A stretch of 64,000 bases of DNA, from the NCBI RefSeq assembly GCF_014197615.1, contig NZ_JACIFY010000008.1, forward strand, positions 180,372 through 244,371, written 5' to 3'. This document shows positions 43,831 through 52,262 of the stretch, piece by piece. The translations under genes and the position numbers were made by a program. The stretch is from Rhizobium esperanzae (GTDB lineage Bacteria > Pseudomonadota > Alphaproteobacteria > Rhizobiales > Rhizobiaceae). The notes under the pieces are model-generated. The model searched no databases, was not told where the DNA came from, and was given only the letters and a program-made list of their open reading frames with translations. The stretch's first letter is position 1. Each line of letters starts with the position of its first letter.

Positions 43831-45300
43831 ATGTCGATAGAACCGATCGGTTTCATCGTTCTGCTGCTCGGGGTGCTCTGCGTGGTCAACGGCGCTCGAT
43901 TTGCAATTACGATCCTCTGCCTGTCGACGCTGCTGGGCGCCGCAGCGGCTCTACAATTGCCCGCGCTCGGCGGCAGCAGCATCCAGCCAAGCCATCTTTT
44001 GGTGCTCTTTCTCGTTGTGGCGGCGCTGCTGCGTCCGGCTCAAACGCAGGCCATGCTGGCCAGCATTGCCTATCCAGGTCCCGGCTTCTGGTTTGCCGCC
44101 TACATCCTGTTTTCCGTGGCATCGTCTTTCTTCCTGCCCCGCATCTTTGCAGGCGCGACCCTCGTCTACTCCTCTGCACGAGATGCCTCAGGCATGATGT
44201 CGACGGTGGCCGCCCCGCTGTCGCCGGGCTCGTCCAATCTCAGCCAGTCTGTCTACCTGCTCGGCGACCTGGCCTGCTTTGCCGTCATCGCCGGGCTTGC
44301 TCAGCTCGGCTATGCCCGTTTCATCGCGCAACAGTTGATCGTGGCGTCGATCGCATGTTTTGTTCTGGCGCTGCTTGATATCGGAACCTTCCTGACCGGC
44401 CAGTCCTACCTGCTCGATGTCATCAGGAATGCGAATTATACCATGCATACGGCCGAGACGATCAGCGGCTTCAAACGCATCGTCGGCGGCTTTCCCGAAG
44501 CGAGCATTTATGGCGCCGTCGCGCTGGCCTATTTTTCCTTCACGCTGATGCTCTGGCTGGAGCGCGTTCAAAGCCGCATGGCGGGACTTGCAACACTTTT
44601 CATCGGCCCGACGATCGTCCTTTGCACCTCGACCACCGCCTATATTGCGGGCATCTTCGTTGTCTCCATGTTCGTGCTGTTCTGCCTGAAACGGCTGATA
44701 GGCGGCCCGGCCACGACACCCCACGTGACACTCCTGGTGATCACGCTGTTCCTGATCCCTTGCGCCATCGCTGCCCTCAACCTTGTTCCCGATGCCTGGA
44801 ATTCCCTCGCCGATCTCGCGACGACCACCCTGTCTGACAAGCTCCAATCGCAATCCGGCGAAGAACGCACCGCCTGGAATACGCTGGCATTGATCGCATT
44901 TGTCGATACCGCCACCTTCGGCGCCGGGCTCGGCACGGTCCGAGCCTCGAGTTTTATCGCGGCATTGCTTTCCAATGTCGGATTGACCGGCACTCTTCTC
45001 TTCGCCACCTTCCTCTACAGCCTTGCAAGAGCGTCCGGCCGGCGCATATCGGGCGATGGTGAGACGCACGCGATCGGAACCGCCGCAATTATGGCATCAA
45101 TCGCCCAGGTCGCCTCGGCGGCCATATCGGGAAGCGGCACCGATCTCGGCCTGCTGTTCAGCACCACGGCGGGTCTGGCGACCGGATGCCTTGCCGTCAC
45201 CGATATCTCGCCGCGACGCACGATTCGATCGCTTACCAACCGGCCTTCGCTGGAGACATCGACAGCTCTGATGAGAGCGCCGATGTTTTCAACACGATGA
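43831..45300 (+). CDS. Wzy-like polysaccharide polymerase (O-antigen ligase/polymerase family)
   Basis: 489 residues with about 10-12 TM helices (first: FIVLLLGVLCVVNGARFAIT). A large periplasmic loop in the C-terminal half contains LATTTLSDKLQSQSGEERTA and GAGLGTVRASSF, resembling the O-antigen ligase/polymerase (Wzy_C) loop with its conserved R and G positions. It should link lipid-carried repeat units delivered by the Wzx flippase into the chain. Position among initiating transferase, co-polymerase and export genes supports the assignment, which is otherwise based on topology. It reads towards the small membrane protein gene at 45489. Confidence 0.82.
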   Translation: MSIEPIGFIVLLLGVLCVVNGARFAITILCLSTLLGAAAALQLPALGGSSIQPSHLLVLFLVVAALLRPAQTQAMLASIAYPGPGFWFAAYILFSVASSFFLPRIFAGATLVYSSARDASGMMSTVAAPLSPGSSNLSQSVYLLGDLACFAVIAGLAQLGYARFIAQQLIVASIACFVLALLDIGTFLTGQSYLLDVIRNANYTMHTAETISGFKRIVGGFPEASIYGAVALAYFSFTLMLWLERVQSRMAGLATLFIGPTIVLCTSTTAYIAGIFVVSMFVLFCLKRLIGGPATTPHVTLLVITLFLIPCAIAALNLVPDAWNSLADLATTTLSDKLQSQSGEERTAWNTLALIAFVDTATFGAGLGTVRASSFIAALLSNVGLTGTLLFATFLYSLARASGRRISGDGETHAIGTAAIMASIAQVASAAISGSGTDLGLLFSTTAGLATGCLAVTDISPRRTIRSLTNRPSLETSTALMRAPMFSTR

Positions 45301-45488
45301 TATCAGCGCTCGAACTCCGCCCCGGCGCGGATTGGTCTCATCAAACCAGCGGCGTATCCGCACTCGGTCGGAGCCGGCCGGCCGTGTCGTATTTTTCCCC
45401 GTCGTGTCTTTCAAGGATCGCCGCTGGAAGCCGCCCGTCGGCCGAACGCAGTCCTGCAGTCGGGCATGCTGAGGGCTCTACGTCAACA

Positions 45489-45788
45489 TCAGCCTTGCGG
45501 GCGCTCATGGGTGGTCGCGACGTTGTCTGCGACGGAATTATTTTCCCGCGCCCTGGCACTGCGCCGCAAAAACCCCGACACGAACACGCCTGCCAGATAG
45601 CCGGTTTCCATGAACGCGAGGATGGCGACACCGGAGAGGATCGCCGCGATCACGGAAGAGCCATCGGCAAAAGCCACGCCGCCGAAGCCGATTGCCACGA
45701 GGAATGCAAAAATTGCGAAAGCCCAGGCACGGATGGACGCCCCGGCAGCGATCGAAATCACGACTGCCACACCTGTGGTGATCAGCAT
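45489..45788 (-). CDS. Small membrane protein, ExoX/SyrA-like, copy 1
   Basis: 99 residues from ATG 45788, preceded by AGGGAG. Three or four TM helices are predicted (first: LITTGVAVVISIAAGASI). The segment AAGASIRAWAFAIFAFL is nearly identical to the paralogue at 50138, as is the LAFMETGYLAGVF region. The latter resembles the LLQ-x-GYF-x-VLF segment of ExoX/Psi/SyrA proteins, short inner-membrane repressors of rhizobial exopolysaccharide synthesis. A dosage brake on the initiating transferase is therefore a reasonable hypothesis. It lies convergent with the polymerase gene. The 45301-45488 gap holds nothing recognisable. Confidence 0.72.
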   Translation of the reverse strand: MLITTGVAVVISIAAGASIRAWAFAIFAFLVAIGFGGVAFADGSSVIAAILSGVAILAFMETGYLAGVFVSGFLRRSARARENNSVADNVATTHERPQG

Positions 45789-45997
45789 GGCGATCTCCCT
45801 TCCCTCTGCATTCCGACAGGGATCCCGGCACCGACGACCGTAGCGCGAAACAAGATGTCGAAACACAGCCTGCTGACAGGCAAGGCACTCTTCATGGTGA
45901 ATATCTCAACAATGAACACACATAAGCCGCCGGCAACCAGATCCGCTTCAGCCACACCAGACTGGTCGCGGCTATATATACCGAAGGGGGCCTTCAT

Positions 45998-46087
45998 ATG
46001 ACAGACCCATGGGCTCAATTCACAACCGCTCCCTCGACCGGAAAGACGATGCCGGTTTATTCGTATTGCGCACAATCGGAAGGGTGA
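45998..46087 (+). CDS. Possible leader peptide (29 aa) before GT8 gene
   Basis: ATG 45998 follows GAAGGGGGCC at normal spacing, after an AT-rich gctatatata patch that could be a promoter element. The frame (MTDPWAQFTTAPSTGKTMPV then YSYCAQSEG) ends with TGA four bases before the GT8 start, a layout suggestive of translational coupling. Coding status is uncertain. The rest of 45789-45997 shows no gene. Confidence 0.35.
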   Translation: MTDPWAQFTTAPSTGKTMPVYSYCAQSEG

Positions 46088-46091
46088 TGGC

Positions 46092-47003
46092 ATGAACAAT
46101 CAATGTGTCGTCTACGTCACGGATGTCGAGTATTCATTTCCGACTATTCTCTCGGCGCTTCAGGCTCGCAAATTCGCCAGCCCCGCAACCGATGTCTGCG
46201 TGCTCATGTCGGAACATCTCGATAATTTCGAAGAACTCAAAGCCCTGCTCGCAACGAGCGGGGTCGACTTGATCGATGCGACCGAAGCGCTGCAGGACTC
46301 GCTCGGCAAGCTCGACGGATCGCATTTCCAGGGACGCATCAGCGTCAGCACCATGGCCAAGCTGGTCCTTTGCGAGATCCTGCCTGCCAACTATACCCAG
46401 ATCATCTACCTCGATGGGGATACGCAGATCGTCAGCGATCTCGGGAAGCTCGAAAGTGCCACTGTGCCCGAGGGCAGGTTTTTCGCAGCGCGCGACTACA
46501 CGGCGATCCATGACTTCCTCGACACGGGAAAGAGCAGCCACTATTTCAATGCGGGGGTCCTGAAATTCCATCGCAACGGCTGGATCGGACAGGAGGCGCT
46601 TGCGCTTTTCGCCAGAAATCCAGAGGCCTGCGAGGGCAAACATGATCAGGGTGCGTTGAATTATGTTTGCGGTTCATCGCTCATCCTCGTTTCGAACCGC
46701 TGGAACTTTCCCAAACAGTTCCTTCATCTGGTGAACATGTCCTCCTTGTCGATCGTCCATTACATGGCGCATCCGAAGCCGTGGCATGGCACGTTCTTTC
46801 CCTGGACCGACAGAGAAAGCCAAGTATACGTCGATTTGCGCAAAGCCCATCCGATTTATAACGCGCTGTATCGCGGAATAAACTTCGATCGTAAGTTCCT
46901 GTATAAGTACCGGTCGGTGCGAGCCCGGATCAACCACGCCATCCAAAGGAGCGGCCCCAACCCGCGGGTCCAAAGCCTGCTGGTTGGCGATTACGCCGTA
47001 TGA
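46092..47003 (+). CDS. Glycosyltransferase family 8
   Basis: 303 residues. It has the LgtC/glycogenin GT-A fold: N-terminal strand QCVVYVTDVEYSFPTILSAL, the acidic DxD motif in QIIYLDGDTQIV (near residue 107), and the late ligand-binding H-x-G-region (HYMAHPKPWHGTF). GT8 enzymes are retaining and commonly add Gal or Glc. Start ATG 46092 follows GGAAGG. It is separated by 130 bp from the next glycosyltransferase and lies in the plus-strand arm of the polysaccharide locus, so it probably adds a side-chain or backbone hexose. Confidence 0.9.
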   Translation: MNNQCVVYVTDVEYSFPTILSALQARKFASPATDVCVLMSEHLDNFEELKALLATSGVDLIDATEALQDSLGKLDGSHFQGRISVSTMAKLVLCEILPANYTQIIYLDGDTQIVSDLGKLESATVPEGRFFAARDYTAIHDFLDTGKSSHYFNAGVLKFHRNGWIGQEALALFARNPEACEGKHDQGALNYVCGSSLILVSNRWNFPKQFLHLVNMSSLSIVHYMAHPKPWHGTFFPWTDRESQVYVDLRKAHPIYNALYRGINFDRKFLYKYRSVRARINHAIQRSGPNPRVQSLLVGDYAV

Positions 47004-47133
47004 AGCATCATTGGTTCGCTTGGGATGAAGATCGCGTGGCTGATCTCAGCAGCGCCGGTCGAGCCTTGGATTGCGGGCGCAAGCACAAGTATTCATCCAT
47101 TCATTCCAGGATGGATAATGTTCAGGACAGAAT

Positions 47134-48156
47134 ATGAGCTATAGGGCTTCCGCCGCCAGTATCTCGCATTACGCCAAAGCCCGCCTGCGCCGGTCGCTCA
47201 AGGCCCGTCAGCTTCGCTACGACCTGCTGCGCAGCGGGCTCAAGCAGGCGCGTCACGTCGTCGTCTGCGTCATCCGTGACGAGGGGCACCGGCTGGCATT
47301 TTTTCTCCAGTATTATCGCGATCTCGGCTTCGAGCATTTCATCTGCATCGATAACGGCTCGACAGACGGCACGGTGGAGCTGCTGTCCAGCTTCGACGAT
47401 GTCTCTCTTCTTTCGGCTCACGGGTCCTACAAGGCAGCGAGATTCGGAAACGACTGGATCAACGAAGTCATCAACAGGCACTGCCGCGGGAAATGGGTTC
47501 TCTATGTCGATGCGGACGAGTTCCTGGTCTATCCGCATTGCGATACACGGCCGATCGATCAATTGACCGCCTATATCGATTCCACCGGCGGCCATTCGCT
47601 GCGCTCTGTGATGATCGACATGTATAGCTCGCATCCCGTTCTCGAAAACATCTGCGAACCCGGCCGCAATCCGCTTGAGGTCTGCAATCTCTTCGACCGA
47701 TCCGGCTACGTCGCGCATTTCGACAAACGCAACTGGACGATATGGATCAAAGGAGGCGTTCGCGGGCGCGTCTATTTCCACGACCGGCTCTGGGACGGCC
47801 CCGCGCTCAACAAGATACCTCTCGTCTATGTGGCGGGGGAACGTCTTTTTCTCAAGTCGTCACACCAGGTCTGGCCGCTCTCTCTGAATCTGGGCGACAT
47901 GCACGGAGCGCTCGGCGTATCCGGCGCGCTGCTGCATTTCAAGTTCCTGTCGACCTTCGTGCATAAGGTTGCTGACGCCGAGCACCGATCACAGCACACG
48001 GAGGAATATAAGGTATATTCCGCGGGCAAAGACATGGACGACTTCGTCTGTGACGATACGGGCACCTACAGAAGCTGGAAAGACCTCTCCGATCACGGTC
48101 TCATCCAGGGTGAAGGTTGGAAATACTGGAGGAATGCGTCAGAGAGCGAGGTCTGA
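47134..48156 (+). CDS. Glycosyltransferase family 2-like protein (Glyco_tranf_2_4 type)
   Basis: 340 residues. The segments VVVCVIRDEGHRLAFFLQYY, FICIDNGSTDGTVELL and WVLYVDADEFLVYP give the GT-A core with a DxD motif, in the subgroup annotated Glyco_tranf_2_4. The C-terminal half (GVRGRVYFHDRLWDG and the LHFKFLSTF segment) is conserved in that subgroup, whose members often act on cell-surface glycans. Start ATG 47134 lies after AGGACAGAAT. It is the last transferase of the plus-strand arm and converges with the second Crp-type gene after 61 bp. Confidence 0.87.
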   Translation: MSYRASAASISHYAKARLRRSLKARQLRYDLLRSGLKQARHVVVCVIRDEGHRLAFFLQYYRDLGFEHFICIDNGSTDGTVELLSSFDDVSLLSAHGSYKAARFGNDWINEVINRHCRGKWVLYVDADEFLVYPHCDTRPIDQLTAYIDSTGGHSLRSVMIDMYSSHPVLENICEPGRNPLEVCNLFDRSGYVAHFDKRNWTIWIKGGVRGRVYFHDRLWDGPALNKIPLVYVAGERLFLKSSHQVWPLSLNLGDMHGALGVSGALLHFKFLSTFVHKVADAEHRSQHTEEYKVYSAGKDMDDFVCDDTGTYRSWKDLSDHGLIQGEGWKYWRNASESEV

Positions 48157-48217
48157 GACTCGCAGCCGCAGCGGCGGATCGCGGGAGTTTTCCGCAGCTC
48201 CCTCCACGGAACGAAGC

Positions 48218-48970
48218 TCAGGCGAGGGATGTCTCGCCCTCGGCATAAGCTTCAAGCGCTTTTCGATTGAGAATACGGATTTTGCCTTGCGTCCCGTCGA
48301 CCACTTTGCTCTCGCGCAAGCGCCGCAGGCACTGGTTGACCTTTTCACGCGATGCCGGCAGCGTCGCGGCAAGGTCATGTTGGGAGATGATCAGTTCATC
48401 GCCGCTGTTCTGCGCATCCGTTCGATACAAGGAGGAAAGACGCAGCAACGTCCAGGCCAATCTCTGCCTCAAATTCGATCCGGCGTTGGAAATGATCCTC
48501 AGCTCGAGTTCAGAAACACGCGCCAGCGCCTTCGACAGGATCTTCACCTGGAATTGCGGATCGTTCGCACATAGGTCCCGCAGCAAACGGCCGTCGAAGT
48601 AATGCAGTTCACAATCCGACGAGGCCCGATATTCGAGATTGAGAGATTGCTTGCGCAGCACCTCCAGCTCGCCGATCAAGCCGCCTTTCGGAATGATCTC
48701 CACGATAAACTCCCGCCCATCGGCAAGCGGGGTGCTTGCCCTCACCATTCCGCGATGGACGCGAGCGAACATATCGATGAGGACACCAGCACCGGCAATA
48801 ACCTCACCGCGGCGAAATTTTCGAACACTCGTGCGGCAAAACGGAAACTCGTGATCCAAATCCGCCCGGCGGCCGTATTCATGACCTGCAGGCCCTGAAG
48901 TAACCGCTTCACCCGTTCGCGGAGCGCTTTCCTCAGTCCTGCCGCCTCGGATGTTAATCATCCCGTCCAT
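48218..48970 (-). CDS. Crp/Fnr family regulator, copy 2
   Basis: 250 residues from ATG 48970 (GGAG nine bases upstream). It is closely similar to the regulator at 37504 along its full length: the RKFRRGEVIAGAGVLIDMFA and DLAATLPASREKVNQCLRRL segments are almost unchanged. Differences concentrate in the N-terminal ~40 residues. The HTH is intact, so this copy is probably functional and may bind the same sites. It is divergent from the degenerate transferase at 49423, the same geometry as copy 1 and its transferase. This shows that the regulator, promoter and transferase duplicated as a block. Confidence 0.92.
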   Translation of the reverse strand: MDGMINIRGGRTEESAPRTGEAVTSGPAGHEYGRRADLDHEFPFCRTSVRKFRRGEVIAGAGVLIDMFARVHRGMVRASTPLADGREFIVEIIPKGGLIGELEVLRKQSLNLEYRASSDCELHYFDGRLLRDLCANDPQFQVKILSKALARVSELELRIISNAGSNLRQRLAWTLLRLSSLYRTDAQNSGDELIISQHDLAATLPASREKVNQCLRRLRESKVVDGTQGKIRILNRKALEAYAEGETSLA

Positions 48971-49340
48971 TACAAGCAACTCCACGCAGACTAATTGATT
49001 TACCGCCGCCGGAAACATTCGTAATGTCTCAAATTAGAAAGTCAAATAATAATAATATAAAATTTTCGTGTTAAAACTATACATAAAACTGATTGATACT
49101 CATATTTTAATATCTTAAAATTCCTATTAAATTCTATTCAAGGGAAAAATTAGAAGCCATGTGACATTTTTTATACAATCGACAGAAACAGCACACGAAA
49201 GAATAAATAAAGAAATTCCGGATAAAAATTGCAAATAAAAAATAAATGTAATTAATACTCAAATCACTCGGCTCGAAATGAATACTTATTTTAAGCATTC
49301 ACAAGAATTTCTTTAAGGTGTAAAGATTTTATTCACGATT
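48971..49340. promoter_or_regulatory. AT-rich divergent promoter region, copy 2
   Basis: 370 bp with long A/T runs and no gene, placed exactly as the AT-rich region of module 1. It shares the 12-mer aagtcaaataat (49039-49050) with 38313-38324, at about the same distance from the regulator start. I did not find the TTCGAA palindromes of copy 1 here. Confidence 0.55.
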
Positions 49341-49422
49341 ATGACCTTGGTCACAGACATCGAGCCTGGATTAAAACAAGCTTTGGCTGTGATTTCGGGG
49401 ATTCGTTCTAACGAGGACGCGG

Positions 49423-50049
49423 ATGGCGGGAAAAAATCAGAGCATCAACGCAACCCAAACTTGGCGGGATTTCGCCGGAGCCCGACAGAACAGGCATCCC
49501 TCCAACTCGTCACAATCCCGCACGATCAGCAGAATTCTGAAGCGCGCACTGGATATCCTCATTGCGGCAACTCTCTTATTACTTCTGTCCCCGCTCCTTT
49601 TATCGGTGGCCGTGATCGTCACGTTTAGTGACGGGGGGGCTGTTTTCAATTCCCATCGTCGGATCGGTTATAAAGGAAAGGAGTTTGGTTGCCTGGAATT
49701 TCGGACCGTGCATCTAACGGTGATCGGCGATGTATTGCAGCGCTCAAACCTTGAGAAGCTTCCGCAATTGATCAACGTATTGCTTGGCCATATGAGCCTC
49801 GTCGGCCCCCACGCGATTATGAAAGAAGAGCTGCCGCGTTACGGCAAACATGCCGATGCCTATATGTCCGTCCGTCCAGGCCTGACTGGTCATTGGCAGA
49901 GCGGTGGGCGCAGCGACATCAGCTATCAAATTTCCCTCGACGTCGACTATCTGTCCGAATGGTCGCTCGCGCGGGATTTCGTGATCATGGCAAGAACAGT
50001 ATTCGCCCTGCTTTCCCGGCACGCCTTGCTGCCCAGGCAGGAGCTGTGA
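49423..50049 (+). CDS. Degenerate ExoY-like sugar transferase, copy 2 (probably catalytically dead)
   Basis: 208 residues from internal ATG 49423. The ancestral start is probably ATG 49341 (MTLVTD, as in copy 1), but that frame is shifted relative to the domain; the switch could be in the gcgggaaaaaa run near 49430. The domain keeps the membrane hairpin (ILIAATLLLLLSPLLLSVAV), the LTGHWQSGGRSDISY segment and the C-terminus. However, about 32 residues are missing between FRT and the RS-x-L-x-x-LPQ motif, the catalytic Asp-Glu is changed to Glu111-Lys112 (NLEKLPQ), and GPRP has become GPHA. Its codons are more AT-rich than its neighbours. It may be a pseudogene or a non-catalytic membrane partner. 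Confidence 0.8.
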   Translation: MAGKNQSINATQTWRDFAGARQNRHPSNSSQSRTISRILKRALDILIAATLLLLLSPLLLSVAVIVTFSDGGAVFNSHRRIGYKGKEFGCLEFRTVHLTVIGDVLQRSNLEKLPQLINVLLGHMSLVGPHAIMKEELPRYGKHADAYMSVRPGLTGHWQSGGRSDISYQISLDVDYLSEWSLARDFVIMARTVFALLSRHALLPRQEL

Positions 50050-50137
50050 CGTTCTTACACGAGGCATACCGAGATAGTCACCGCCGACGTCCTATCCCGG
50101 CGCCGGCCGCCGCTTTATCCGTGAGGACGCTTGCCGG

Positions 50138-50413
50138 TCAATGCGGTCGATCGGCGATGGAGTCCCGCTTCCGGCGCTTTTGGATATGCGCCCATAATGC
50201 GAAGGCAAATAGCCCCGCCAGATAACATATTTCCATCAGAGCAAGCAGCTGGAGGCAGTAAACGCTCGCTTCCGCAAAGGAAGAACCTCTCAGCAGGATC
50301 ATGGCGCCCCAGGCCGCGACCAGCAGAAATGCGAAAATTGCAAAGGCCCAGGCGCGAATTGTCGCTCCGGCAGCGACGGAGACTGCAACCACGATGAGGG
50401 TGCTTTTCAGCAT
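50138..50413 (-). CDS. Small membrane protein, ExoX/SyrA-like, copy 2
   Basis: 91 residues from ATG 50413 (GAGGAGCAGG upstream). Topology and the segment AAGATIRAWAFAIFAFLLVA match the copy at 45489, and the C-terminal half contains LALMEICYLAGLF, reminiscent of ExoX/Psi/SyrA repressors. Both copies keep a cytoplasmic basic tail with an S-x-AD element. It converges on the degenerate transferase, 88 bp from its stop. In Sinorhizobium meliloti the ExoX:ExoY ratio sets exopolysaccharide output; a similar relationship here would be inferred, not shown. Confidence 0.7.
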   Translation of the reverse strand: MLKSTLIVVAVSVAAGATIRAWAFAIFAFLLVAAWGAMILLRGSSFAEASVYCLQLLALMEICYLAGLFAFALWAHIQKRRKRDSIADRPH

Positions 50414-50814
50414 TATTCCTGCTCCTCTCTTCACACCTCCTTCAAGCCGCCGTCAGCCCTGAATGCATGACGAAACGTGAAGTCGAAACGAGGTCCGATT
50501 AAAGTATTTTATCTGTTACCGTTAAAATATCGCTAAGACCGCCCAACAAGTCGAACGAGCCAATGCCGTGGAATATTCGGCTATTCATCCAGCAAAGGCG
50601 CTCCACGCCAAAAAAATCAAGAAATTCGCAGACATTGCAGCGGAGAAGATTTAGGCATTGGGGAGCTTAATACAGGAACTATTGATGTGCAGGCGCGGCA
50701 TTCTCCAATCGAACGGAAGCATTCGTCCATGGGCGAAAAAATGGGGCTGCACATAGGTTTAGGACGCGTGCATTGCGCTCGAACGGCCGGCTGCTGACCC
50801 GTAACGATCGCCAC
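50414..50814. other. Gap without recognisable gene
   Basis: The stretch between the small membrane protein and the terminator at 50815 contains several short open frames but none with a convincing ribosome-binding site or coding pattern. It is moderately AT-rich, and the promoter of the small membrane protein gene should lie in its first part. Confidence 0.4.
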
Positions 50815-50850
50815 AATAAAAAACAGGGTTCGCGACAATGGCGAACCCTG
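50815..50850 (-). terminator. Rho-independent terminator of acyltransferase gene
   Basis: On the minus strand a perfect 10-bp stem (CAGGGTTCGC / GCGAACCCTG, loop of 7) is followed by TTTTTTATT. It lies 53 bp after the stop of the acyltransferase gene and reads in its direction: a textbook intrinsic terminator. Confidence 0.88.
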
Positions 50851-50903
50851 CTGATCCCTGGCCGATTAAGCTGTACCGGGAATTGCCGGCCTCGAACGGA
50901 ACC

Positions 50904-52007
50904 TTATTTCGAAGCCGCCCCGGCCAATTTCGCGCCGCGCTGAAGGCTGAGGTTTTCAAGCCAGGTGACTTGTTTCCTCAATTTCAGTGCCGGCTTTTCG
51001 ACGAATCTCCACGAGAAAGCAGCAAAGCAAGTGGCAACGATGCTGCAGACGATGCCATTCAGCAACCAGTTATGCGCCCACGGCCCGAGCGCCACGAACG
51101 CCTGTTGGATGGGATAGCCGTAGAGGAAGACGCCGTAGGAGTAGTCGGCTCCCCGCAGAATGCCAAGCTTGCGGGGCGAGGTCAGACCGAGGAAGACCGT
51201 GACATATCCCATCGCCGGAATGGCAATGAAGTCTCCGAAGGAGGTGAACCAATAGGCCCACAGGATTACGGCCACCGAGGCGAGGAAAATTCTTACATCC
51301 CACAGCACCTTGTCCTTGTAGAGGTAAAAGGTCACCCCTACGAGAAAAGCACAAATGAGCAGATTGCCCGACGCGGTCGTGGGCATCGTTGCCCAGTCGC
51401 TTTCGTGTTTCCAATACCTTGCGATACCGAAGCTGATGATCAAGGCCGGCGTGACGATAAGGGCAATCACCCGCCGCCGGACCACGCCGAGCACGAAGAG
51501 GGCGGCGATGACCATATAGCACTCGAGCTCGAAGGGCACGGTCCAGAGCTGTCCATTCACCATCGCCGCGTCGGGGTTATCCAGGAACACTCCGGGGAGA
51601 TTGAAGTGAATATGCCCGGTGACATTCAGCAGGTAGGTGAAGAACTGAGGATCGGTGAAGTAGTCACGCAGGTCATACTCCGTATAGATCGCTCCGAGTA
51701 TAAAGGCAGCCAGCAATACCTCCACCGCAAGAGCAGGGTAGATCCGGATGAATCGGTTGCCGAGAAAAGAGATCAATGTCTTCGACCGTTCAAGACTGCC
51801 GGCCACCAGGAAGCCGCTCAAGACAAAGAACATGGGCAGCACTGACTTGATGAGAGGGCGGAAGGACGACTCCCAAAGAAAAAGGTCATCGCCATACGTG
51901 ACGCGGGCCGTATGGATCCAAAGCACTGAAAAAGCTAACAGTAATCGCATGTAATCGAATCCTGTCGGTCGCCCGTTCGCTAGGTCAAGCTTTTCGCCGA
52001 GAAACAT
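50904..52007 (-). CDS. Acyltransferase family 3 (OafA/ExoZ-like) membrane protein
   Basis: 367 residues from ATG 52007 (AAGGGGC upstream), with about 10 TM helices. The family marks are RPTGFDYMRLLLAFSVLWIH with the conserved R/H near TM1, SVLPMFFVLSGFLVAGS and FLGNRFIRIYPALAVEVLL. These enzymes transfer acetyl or other acyl groups to sugars at the membrane; ExoZ acetylates succinoglycan. Being adjacent to the polysaccharide locus, it probably decorates that polymer. It ends with a strong terminator and is divergent from the glucose dehydrogenase gene, with 255 bp between. Confidence 0.9.
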   Translation of the reverse strand: MFLGEKLDLANGRPTGFDYMRLLLAFSVLWIHTARVTYGDDLFLWESSFRPLIKSVLPMFFVLSGFLVAGSLERSKTLISFLGNRFIRIYPALAVEVLLAAFILGAIYTEYDLRDYFTDPQFFTYLLNVTGHIHFNLPGVFLDNPDAAMVNGQLWTVPFELECYMVIAALFVLGVVRRRVIALIVTPALIISFGIARYWKHESDWATMPTTASGNLLICAFLVGVTFYLYKDKVLWDVRIFLASVAVILWAYWFTSFGDFIAIPAMGYVTVFLGLTSPRKLGILRGADYSYGVFLYGYPIQQAFVALGPWAHNWLLNGIVCSIVATCFAAFSWRFVEKPALKLRKQVTWLENLSLQRGAKLAGAASK

Positions 52008-52262
52008 CTGTGCCCCTTTCAGAAGTATTGACGCAGTTTGGAATGGCGCTCCATGGCCACGGAGCGGCTGCGATACCCTTGCCGGATTGGCACCGCATGT
52101 CAGTGACCACAGGTACATCAGGAAAAAATTGAACGGGGAGAGCCCCTCTCCCGAAGACGAGATAGCTGACCATCAAGCCAATGGCCCTGTGCTTCCCGAG
52201 GTGCCATGCGACGGTCGGAGTGAAAATCCAGGCGATCGGGCGGCGGATTGGATGAGCAAACT

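Noticed and set aside
50617..50838. 73-residue open frame on the minus strand near the terminator
   Set aside because: Its start lies inside the acyltransferase terminator hairpin and its sequence shows no coding pattern.
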